DNA from: Mucidula mucida
Lineage: Eukaryota; Basidiomycota; Agaricomycetes; Agaricales; Physalacriaceae
Direction of reading: 5' to 3'
Assembly: GCA_015501055.1 (NCBI GenBank)
Contig: JADNYV010000306.1
Span: 1-40,886 of the forward strand
Length of the DNA: 40,886 nt
The number at the start of each line of letters is the position of its first letter. Position 1 is the first letter of the stretch. The translations under genes and the position numbers were made by a program. Shown piece after piece: positions 33,247-40,886 of this stretch. The notes beneath the pieces were generated by a model. That model was not told where the DNA came from. It saw only the letters and a program-made list of their open reading frames with translations, and ran no database searches.

Positions 33247-34460
33247 CTATGTGTATTTAGGAGGGTCCTTGGGCTTGGGACGAGAAGATCTGCGTAGTGG
33301 AGGCGTCGGCAGATATGAAGGACTCGCGGACCTTGAAGTTGACCGCTTTTTCCCTTCTGCCTTCCCAACAACCTTTGCCGTCTTCGCTCTACCGCGCTTC
33401 GAGCGCGGTTTCGCTTCAGAGGTTGACGACTGTGATTTCGCCCGCGTCACCTTTACTGCATCCCCCGCCGCCGGAGCCTTGGCAGCCGGAGCAGGCCGTT
33501 CATTATGCTCTGCCATATACTTCAAGACCTTGTTTTGTCGTGCCACAACACGCGGGTCGTTTGGACTGAAATCGCGCTCCTCAGGCGTCTCGTAGCCATC
33601 GTCATCCGAAGGGGTTGTCTCCCGGCTGCCCGGACTCTTTGGGAATTCACGCACGACGATAAGACCTCGCTCCGGATAACCAGACCAAGCGCCATGCAGC
33701 CAAGTAATTGGGAGGGGACGGTCAATTTCGTTCGTGATGTTCGAAACCAGACTTTCAATGGTTTCGTCGTCGACGAGTGGGTTTGGACTAATGTCCGCGG
33801 CGCTGGAGAGTCTGTAGTCATCCAGAGAGGGAAGAACAAAGGCCGGGTGGATGAGAGTCTTTACAAGGGGAAGATTGAGGTATGGGTAGTCGTATCGTTT
33901 ATCGCCGATGTATAGTGGTCTCCGATCCTCCGTGACCAGAGGCATGAGCTGGTACACATATTCGACAGCAGGTAGCCGCTAATGCGAAGCTGTGAGAAAC
34001 TTTGCCGAAGAATGCACATTTAGTAGGACTTACTTCGGTAAAGAGAGTGCGATTCTCAGGGAGGGTGGACGAGAGGCAGTTCTTTTCAACAAGCGAAAGA
34101 AGCACCTCGAGCACGTCCACGTGTGGAAGGAGAGCCCAAGAATCAGATTCGAATAGCTCCGCCATGTCGCCATGCACTGGATGTTTTCTTCAGGCCAAGT
34201 TCACAGGAATGCGCAGTAACCACTTACGTTTCGTGCACATCAGACGCTGAAAACGATGCTTGACATCCCCCCTCGCCATGCCTAGCGAGTATTCTAGTCC
34301 GTCGAGTTCCTAATAAGGTATGATTAGGTTTCACGTCGCAATGTATGGTGGCAGGACGACGAACTGAAGTGGGGGATTCAGGCTGTATAAAGTTGAAGTC
34401 CACTAGATGAGAAGAGCCATATTTCGTTGTGATCTCTTGCAGACGCACGAAACCGGCCAT
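33247..34460 (-). CDS. Orphan basidiomycete protein with basic C-terminal tail
   Basis: Not recognised as a named family. Four exons fit in phase: 34365-34460, 34228-34309, 34034-34176 and 33247-33978, giving 350 residues. The spliced middle reads FQRLMCTKLHGDMAELFESDSWALLPHVDVLEVLLSLVEKN and LFTERLPAVEYVYQLMPLVTEDRRPLYIGD. The first intron uses a GTTCGT donor, a variant also seen in the RecQ, MAPKK and PUB genes here. From about residue 220 the protein is low complexity: an acidic patch (SDDDGYETPEERD), then a Lys/Arg/Ser/Ala-rich tail (KPRSKRGRAK, KAEGKKRSTSRS, RRSSRPKPKDPP) that looks nuclear or nucleic-acid binding. It lies head-to-head with the HNH-like gene about 530 bases away, so the two may share a promoter region. 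Confidence 0.7.
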
Positions 34461-34993
34461 AATGTTGTAAAATTGGAGGGCGTTTAAATGCAGTGATGAT
34501 GGTTGAATGAGAAACCCAACGATCGCTCATGCCCTCCAAAGACTCCGGTCCACGTGATCTCAAGAGTTGACCATTGAGGTTTTCTCGTCATGCTTGTTCT
34601 TTCTTGTTCTAATTTCTTCTTTCCCTGAGCGGCATTGTTCTGGATTTGGGCGCCGGAATCATACTTGCAAACGTCTGGGACCTCAAATGCTTCTTGGAAA
34701 TTTCGGTTTCTACATGGCGTGTCATTTCTCAACTTGAAGCAGGGTACGATATGTGCCACGTAGGTTTGACGTAGGTTCTCAAAAACAGTGCGCGTACCAT
34801 GGAGTTCTCGTGAGTCCCCGAAGTCAGCTCCGTTTTCCATCAGCTAGGCTCGCTTAACTAGTGGGTTCCTTTTTGTCCTTGAGTCAAAAACGGAAGAAGG
34901 CCACAGAAAGGCTATATAAGCCCCCCAAAACGAGCTCCTCGATATACTCACATCATCCCACTCTTCTCTAATATTCCTCCCAATTCCGAAAAT
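34461..34993. other. Bidirectional intergenic region between the head-to-head genes
   Basis: Holds the 5' regions of both neighbours. The minus-strand frame 34484-34840 overlaps this region but has no recognisable feature. A TATA-like element lies near its right end. Confidence 0.45.
34914..34919 (+). promoter_or_regulatory. TATA box candidate for the HNH-like gene
   Basis: TATATAAG lies about 75 bases before the ATG at 34994, a normal distance for a TATA element and a short leader. Confidence 0.5.
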
Positions 34994-36563
34994 ATGGCAC
35001 TCGATGCAGATGATCCCTTTTCTGAAGACCATCCGCGCGTCATTTCCGCGACCGACGACCCGGGGCCTGAGGACGACCACACCGACATCACCTACCACCC
35101 TTACAATGAAACGCCATCTCGAAGGGTCTACAGAGGCGAAAGGCGCCTTCCCACTGCCGTCATGCGAAAGAAAGTTAATGCTGAAGCGAAGATTCCGGAT
35201 ACCTGCTGTATCACTGGGGAGAAGAACATCTGTGGCACGGTCCAATATGCCCATGGTTTAGATCGCAACCTTAACTATAATCGCCCACATCTGGTACGCT
35301 AATGTCTCTCTACCTCGTTCCGATCTCGCATTAACTGACAACTGGCATGTTAGATGACCAGCTTAGAGTACCACTGGGGATACCCGAGGCCTGACTCGCT
35401 GTCACTCGATACTCGAAGAAACATTCGACCTGGTTTGTTACTCGCTAATCAACTCGTAACCGCACTCAGCTATGCTGACCCCATCATAGTGAACCCAACT
35501 TTACACATCACTGGCGATCAGGGCGCCTATGGTAGTTTGCCAAGATTGAATGCCCTCAAGACTATCTATGTTGGGGCCAAGAAACAGAGAAATCTACCGC
35601 TCAATCAACGGGAGAAATATTTCAAGGTATTTCGGTATCAGTCCCGCGTGTACCATACTCACTACCCGTCAGCTTTGGACACCTCCAAACGGTGAAAAAC
35701 GGTGGCTCTACGATTTGTTAATGTTCCGCTTCCGGCCTGATGCCGCTCCCACCATTGTCAACAAGTCGTACTCCAACGGCCAGTCGACCACCACGTATCA
35801 TGAATTCTCGTACCAAAAGATCTGTTGCGAACTGTATATGCACCCCGTCTTTGCCATTGTCGACCTTTGGCTTAAGTTAGGCAAGTACAAACCACAGCCC
35901 TTTTGGACGCGGAGCGAAAAACTGCGCATGGATTATGTCAGGAAAATCATGCGGGTCTGGAGGAAGGCGCCTCGAGAGGAGTGGTTGAAACTCAACCCCA
36001 GCATCCACAAATTATTTGTTCCCGCGTCTCTTTCGCCCAGCGAAGCCGGGGATTTGGACGGAGATCGTGACAATGATGCACCCGCCTCTACTCCTACAAA
36101 AAAGCCTAAGCAGAGGTCGTCGAAGGCTGCCAAGGGCAAAGCAAAGCTCACCGTGAAGGAATTGTCGCGCGAAAACCCCTCTTCATTCGCCGCTCAGGGG
36201 AAAAGCGCACCTGAGCGCGGGGCGGCGATGGAGGCAGGCCCATCCAACAATCATCACGCCCTCACTTTGGACGTTCTTCCCGAAGAGGACGACGTTGACC
36301 CGCGGCCAGCCAAACGTCGTAGGAAGGATGCTCATCTAGCGCTCGGCGCAGGACCATCACACACGAGAAAGCTAAACGTGTTACCAGATAGGACCGATGC
36401 TGATCGTCCGCGTATTAAGGATAAGATGAAGGGGAAGCAAAAATCTGCACATCCCGCGCAGAAAAATGAACCGGAAAGGCCGTCGGGGTCTGAGGCTGGG
36501 CCATCAAACTTGGCAAGGCGGTCGAAGAGAAAGAACACATACTCCCTTGATGTATGCTCTTGA
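34994..36563 (+). CDS. HNH-nuclease-like fungal protein with long disordered tail
   Basis: Three exons (34994-35293, 35354-35626, 35673-36563) give 487 residues in a clean frame. Residues about 70-160 resemble the HNH-like domain common in mushroom genomes: CCITGE, then YAHGLDRN, then LEYHWGYPRPDSLSLDTRRNI, and IIVNPTLHITGD. The first Cys pair and the His of YAH are there, but the second metal-binding His is not obvious, so catalytic activity is doubtful. After WTPPNGEKRWLYDLLMFRFRPD and WLKLGKYKP, the last 180 or so residues are Lys/Pro/Ser-rich with several nuclear-localisation-like clusters (KKPKQR, PAKRRRK, RRSKRKN) and three imperfect repeats of A(G)GPS. This family often occurs in many copies per genome; only one is in this window. 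No transposon ends are visible. Confidence 0.65.
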
Positions 36564-36912
36564 TTAGATACGAAACCTTTATATTACCATATTTCGAAGT
36601 ATTCAGAGTGCTAGCATGTTATCATATCCAAGAATCTCATCATGTCTAGATGATGGCTATATAAATATCGCGTTAGAGCAGACCGAAGAGAACACCACAA
36701 ACCGAGATATGGGGACGCGTTCGTACGAAGAATGATGATATGCGCCTGTCAACGTGAGTCTCTGACCGATGCGGCGTTGGTATTCTTATATGTTCGCGCG
36801 GTAGAAACTCGAACATGTCACCGCCAGACCGCCGGCAAATTCTGGAATACAGATTGTACTTAGTCACTTCGAGTCTTCCATTCTGTGTCTGTTAAACAAG
36901 AAACAAAACAGT
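36564..36912. other. Intergenic between convergent genes
   Basis: 3' flanks of the HNH-like gene (plus) and the PUB gene (minus). The minus-strand frame 36673-36867 has no recognisable feature. TATATAAATA at 36658-36667 is probably coincidental AT-rich 3' sequence. Confidence 0.45.
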
Positions 36913-37788
36913 TTACGACCGTACAGACGAAGCCGAAACTTGTGATGTACGTGTGCTAGTGGGAACGTAAATGCTGCGCTGCCTACTACCGAATCTCGCC
37001 TGCACCGATTTTCTGTCATCCATCACCCGTTGCATCGTCTATAGTCACGTCTCAGTCTATGAATGGCAATGTGGGAAAGCAAACTAACCTGACGTCTAAT
37101 ATCTTGTTGTTCTTCCAGTTTTCCCTTTAGTACGAGGTGCTCATCTGGCCGAAGCTGTTCGCGAATAATGGCCTCGTTTATGAGATGAGCGCATGTCTCC
37201 AGGTGGGCGAGATTGCTGGCCTCGAAGACTCGGATGGCCTGCATTTCTTCGACCGTCTAGTACAGGTCTGATTCAGAGAATATTCCGCAAAGTGCGAAGG
37301 TAATGTACCTCCCTGCAAAAACCCATCTGCTCAAACTCACGTTTGCGAACGCACAAGTACACTTGACGGATGAAATACGAACCTCTATGGCGAGCTGTAA
37401 CACGCCCTTTGGTTGTAAGATTCTCTTCTTGACCGCGTTGTTATTCAACCTGATACGCCTCTTCGTCGCATCATGGGGGTTATCAAGAATGCCTCTGGCT
37501 AGAGCGAGTAATGTCTGTACAGGTCTGTTAGCAAACGCTGACTGCGCAGGTAACAGTTGGTGCACATACCTTCAGGCTCTCCACACCGTCTTTGCTGGCC
37601 GGGTGCGACCCGACCATCCCAAGGACATCGATATCAATCATCTTCCGAATCCTCTGCCGACACCCGTGTCCCCGGTCGTGGTCCTGGAACGAGGCCGTGG
37701 GTACTGTGGTAGATGAACGTCGAGTTGGGTCCGCGAGACGCGTAGCGACGGCTGCGGCGATTTGGCGGCGTCTTGATTGCACCGACAT
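36913..37788 (-). CDS. PUB-domain protein (probable p97/Cdc48-binding cofactor)
   Basis: PUB (PUG) domains bind the C-terminal tail of the AAA ATPase p97/Cdc48. Five exons fit with correct phase: 37570-37788, 37383-37514, 37309-37326, 37089-37256 and 36913-37038, total 220 residues; one exon is only 18 bases (MGFCRE). The PUB core is split by introns: ESLKTLLALARGILDNPHDATKRRIRLNNNAVKKRILQPKGVLQLAIE (about residues 70-117) followed by MGFCRETVEEMQAIRVFEA, matching the family pattern of a helix, N-P-x-D..-K-R-R-I-R-L-x-N-x-A, and the terminal E-x-G-F. A charged C-terminal helix (EQLRPDEHLVLKGKLEEQQDIRRQ) follows. No catalytic or UBX domain is present, so it is a small adaptor-like protein; exact orthology is not determined. 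Confidence 0.8.
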
Positions 37789-38691
37789 GGCTGTAAAGGA
37801 AAAGATATGGCGTGAGAGATCGATATAAGTGCGCGTGTTCCTAGTGGGCGCTTGTTCGTTGATAGACTTGACGCATAGCTCCTTCCGGAGGTTATAGCGT
37901 CTAGGCTTTATTGGCTCCGTATTACTTACTCGTTGTGTAGTACCTCGAGTTCATGAATGTCGCCAAGCTCGTAGCTTGAGGCTTGCTGCCAGCATCCATC
38001 AACTGTACGGAAATAAATCACAAAATCTGAAGACAGATTTAGCGGCTACTAAATTCTATGTTGAAGGTCTGCCCCGAATCCGGAGCGGTCTTGAATGGCG
38101 AAGATCCCAACTCTTTCGAATGATCGTAGCCGATGAATGAAGTCGTGGTAAATACTGGCCTGAACACAGTACAACAAACTCCGAGTAGCCGAATACGACA
38201 GAGAGAACGTTCATGTCCATTTAAACACGACACCGCGTCCGGGCGTCCTTATTCTGATTCGCTCGCTATAGCATACGTGGCACGTCTATTGGCACAACAA
38301 TCAGTGGATCATGGAAGAGCAAGGTGTAGTCTCACTTGAAGGCGGTTTTAATCTCCGCATGACGCTTCCCAGTCCATTTGCCTTGAAATTGGGAGTGTAA
38401 AGCAACCATATCGCGATCAAGTTCTGTAGAACACATATGAGCAGTTCGGTCTCTGGTAACAGAATACAGACCAGGAATCTTTCCAAGCATTTTCAGACTC
38501 GACAGCGGCAAACAAGCCCTTCAAATGAAGCACGTCAGAGCCAACTGGAACGACGGATGAAGGACAAATTTTACCAGTTGTTATCGAAGAACCGGATGAT
38601 AAAATGCGGCACGTATGGTATCTTCAACTTCTTCTCTGCCAACTTGGCAGAGACAGGGATTGGAACGGACAACTTGTCTCGTCGGATGTCT
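37789..38691. other. Intergenic with scattered duplicated fragments
   Basis: No gene is supported. About 38335-38410 matches copy A's 3' flank (20900-20940) inverted, sharing TTTCAAGGCAAATGGAC in reverse complement. About 38640-38690 resembles 24880-24910. The short frames here carry no motif. Confidence 0.55.
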
Positions 38692-39777
38692 TCATAGAAC
38701 AACACTACTCCAGGATACCAGGGATTCGACCCTGTGAGACCGTGAGCTCTGTACCAGAGGATTAAAATAGGTCGGAGACGCACGGACTTTCCCCCAGACT
38801 GCGGGACACATCAGTATACGACAGAACACAAAAACGACAATGAAAATAGACACGCACCAACGGTTCCACTTTCCATAACGTAGTCATCGGGATAGTCACC
38901 TAGGCTTCGCTCTAGCAAGTTGTTCGTGTCAATGAGGCTTTTCTTTGATTGCCTGCCTCTACGCTTTCCACGCGTAATAGGAGTACTGGGTGTCAACGCT
39001 GGACCTCCATTGATATTAGCACTTGACGGTGTGATGGCGCTAGACGATGCAACAGGCATTATGACTCCCGACCACTCTCCGAGTCCACCGAAACTTTCTG
39101 CGCTACTACTGGTCCCACCCCGACCATTCTCATTGTCAGCTTCGCTCTCCAAGGAAGTCCAGTCAGAGGTGCGTTTACGCTTTTTGGAAGGCGGCGTTGG
39201 TGTCTCGGAGATCACAATCGCAACCCTTCTCGCAGCCATGGCGTTCACCGAAAGTACAAGTTCGCTAGTTTCGCCGACAATGGCCTTTAGCGAGTTGCTT
39301 AGGCCGATCAGCTCTAGGTGTTCGTCGATCTCGCGCTCCCGAAGATCTATCTGCTGCGACGTGAATTCATGGCGCTGACCTGGTGGCACGAGCATGTAAG
39401 AATTTCGGAGAACCCAGTGAGACTTACAGTTAAAGTCAATGGTTATCTGTTGGTTTACACTGTGCAGATCTTCATTGGCGCGATTCAGGGCGTAGATGTC
39501 ACGCTTGAGCTTTCGTGTTTCCAGTTGGTGCTGGTTATCTATAAAAGCCTGGGTTAAATTGCCATACGAATAATGGACCACACAAGCAGGTTTACCATTT
39601 TCAATCAACTCGTTACGAAGGACAGAGATCTGCAACTTCAAGGCTTCTATGGTATCGCCGCCATCAGTGGAAGCAGTCGACGGCTGGTCTGTGCGTTCTA
39701 GTAAACAACATATATAAATATCAGACTGGAACCGAGATTAGAAGCGTACCAGCGACAAGCGACGAGTCAGAGTCCAT
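38692..39777 (-). CDS. Coiled-coil orphan protein, intact member of a duplicated family
   Basis: Five exons (39750-39777, 39596-39697, 39428-39538, 38858-39379, 38692-38798) give exactly 290 codons, 289 residues. The first exon encodes MDSDSSLVA, also found in the fragments near 25590 and 26399. Residues about 25-115 are a heptad-rich helix (IEALKLQISVLRNELIEN, KLKRDIYALNRANEDLHSVNQQI, REREIDEHLELIGLSNSLKAI). Then come a Ser/Thr/Pro-rich region with basic clusters (PPSKKRKRTSD, RGKRRGRQSKK; possible nuclear targeting) and a short C-terminus (VWGKVRASPTYFNPLVQ). The intron at 39380-39427 is 48 bases and in frame, so retention would add 16 residues. Resemblance to dimeric regulators is only compositional; no DNA-binding domain is seen. 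Related damaged fragments lie at about 24.9-26.4 and 29.6-29.85 kb. Confidence 0.7.
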
Positions 39778-40365
39778 CGCATAGGCGGAATTGACAGCCA
39801 CGTCAATTAAGGGCGGTCGAGTTCGCAAGTATAGGAAGAGAGCGTTCTGGATGCCACAGATCAATTCGAGCCGTCTAGCACATTACTAGCATACTGTAGA
39901 TTCGTCTGCGCTGAAGACTACTTGATAGTTGCAGTCCAAGAATTATTTGCGACGATAGAAGGGCTGAAAGTGATGGTATTGCCCCCGCCCGGCCCGGTCT
40001 CCCAAAGTTGCAGTTTGAGTTGCGCTCGCAGCAACACGTCCTGAATCCAATATGTCCATCCTTTCAAAGAGTACGCTATCCGGTGACTGCAATGAAAAAG
40101 AGGCGGCAATAGAATCTCCATGCCAGTTTAGCGAAACATCGACAATCAGTACAACAGCATAATGGTATATACAGTAAGTGTATCAATCAAATCATATATA
40201 AATACATCGCATAGTTTGCGTACATGCACGGAAACATAGAAAGATAAATATACTTAAAACATACAGACTTGAAGTAGGTAAACAAACAAGAGCAGTATCG
40301 GGTGCAGCATTAACTGTCTGCCACCCTCAGAATTCGATCAGGACAAGTGGGCAAGAACGTCACTG
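39778..40365. other. Intergenic; a short minus-strand frame of unclear status
   Basis: A minus-strand frame at 39918-40121 (67 codons, GWTYWIQDVLLRAQLKLQLWETGPGGGNT...) has protein-like composition and could be a 3' exon, but I see no connected upstream exon. 40150-40300 is AT-rich and lacks features apart from being the 3' flank of the next gene. Confidence 0.35.
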
Positions 40366-40886
40366 TTAACTCCCTGCTTTCCCCATAGTCATGCTTTTTC
40401 GCATGCTCTTAATAGGCCCAAACGTTCCCAATCCCGGCGGAGGACTATCATCATCGTCATCGTCAACCTCCATCGGATCGTCCTGTGTACCACCGCCGTT
40501 CATAATGGGAGCAGGTATGGCGCCGTCCGGGTTCGGTAATGGCACAGTAAGAGCCTGCGGCGTCGACGCCACAGACGAAGGCGTCTCCGGCGGAGGGTAC
40601 AAACCCCCAGATGAAGGCGGCGCGACAGAGCTCGCGATGGACGATTCCCGAATGGATAGCGGGCTGTCAGCGTGCTCCTTCTCCGTAGCAACGACACCAT
40701 TCTCCTGCCCTATTTCCTTTCCCTTGCCTTTTTCATGACCGGCATTAAGCCCATTCACTACGACTTCTGGCAGTGGCGACAACTCCCCGTCCTCCTTTAC
40801 AATTCCAGCCTCTTGCATAGCCCCGCCGTCCTTTATAATCCCATCACCCTTGACACTGGCGACCTCCTTCTCCTTCGCACCCGAAT
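40366..40886 (-). CDS. 3' end of a gene running off the window; acidic low-complexity C-terminus
   Basis: The minus-strand frame is open from the window edge (first full codon at 40884) to a stop at 40366-40368, so only the last 172 or so residues are seen. They are disordered: KGKGKE, Ser/Pro-rich segments with IRESSIASSVAPPSSGG, an acidic run MEVDDDDDDSPPPGLG, and a basic end (FGPIKSMRKSMTMGKAGS). No domain can be named from this part. A stable long frame with clear bias, rather than chance, is suggested by its length and codon-level regularity. Confidence 0.65.
   Translation of the reverse strand, partial: SGAKEKEVASVKGDGIIKDGGAMQEAGIVKEDGELSPLPEVVVNGLNAGHEKGKGKEIGQENGVVATEKEHADSPLSIRESSIASSVAPPSSGGLYPPPETPSSVASTPQALTVPLPNPDGAIPAPIMNGGGTQDDPMEVDDDDDDSPPPGLGTFGPIKSMRKSMTMGKAGS

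Noticed and set aside
34994..36563. HNH-like gene as a homing endonuclease or mobile intron
   Set aside because: It is not inside an intron or another gene, has its own TATA candidate and exon structure, and the nuclease motif seems incomplete.

Overview
This window looks like nuclear DNA of a mushroom-forming basidiomycete (Agaricomycetes). Almost every recognisable gene is cut by short introns of about 48-60 bases with GT...AG ends, intergenic spaces are compact, and the gene content fits: a glyoxal oxidase of the lignin-decay type, a secreted pectin-side-chain acetylesterase, a Ste7/Fuz7-like MAPKK, a divergent forkhead factor, MYND-finger genes and several fungal orphan families. I see no rRNA, tRNA, CRISPR array, reverse transcriptase, integrase or transposase.

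Layout. 1-15 kb is a normal mixed neighbourhood: a rhamnogalacturonan acetylesterase gene (969-1813, one apparent base missing), a RecQ helicase with about 24 exons (1979-5406), a short unknown gene (5658-), a forkhead gene on the minus strand (6794-7917), a GC-rich minisatellite (about 9204-9380), a poorly resolved multi-exon gene or pseudogene (about 9507-10270), an unknown ORF (11488-12309) and an intact glyoxal oxidase gene (12814-14906). 15-17.7 kb holds two fungal orphan genes.

17.7-32.8 kb is the accessory part. A block of about 3 kb carrying two co-oriented genes, an unknown 'companion' gene followed by a MYND-finger gene, is present three times: copy A on the plus strand (about 17.7-20.8 kb), and copies B (about 26.5-29.5 kb) and C (about 29.85-32.8 kb) in tandem on the minus strand. 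Homology continues past the MYND gene, so A and B form a large imperfect inverted repeat around a single complete MAPKK gene (22684-24293). Only the B copy of the MYND gene is intact. A has lost 10 bases and C one base, and these two indels account exactly for the different gene lengths (1494, 1484 and 1493 bases). The companion gene is best preserved in C and decayed in A and B. Pieces of a third family, a coiled-coil protein whose intact member is at 38692-39777, are scattered around 24.9-26.45 kb and 29.6-29.85 kb.

33-41 kb holds a head-to-head pair (an orphan acidic/basic-tailed protein and an HNH-like protein), a PUB-domain protein gene, the intact coiled-coil gene and the 3' end of a gene that leaves the window.

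There is no sign of a metabolic cluster or of one pathway joining these genes; the organising feature is segmental duplication and decay. A recurring oddity is a single missing base, always in a G or C run or doublet, in otherwise good reading frames (near 1723, 3794, 9792, 15356 and 31308). This is either consensus error in the assembly or real inactivation and must be settled before calling these pseudogenes.
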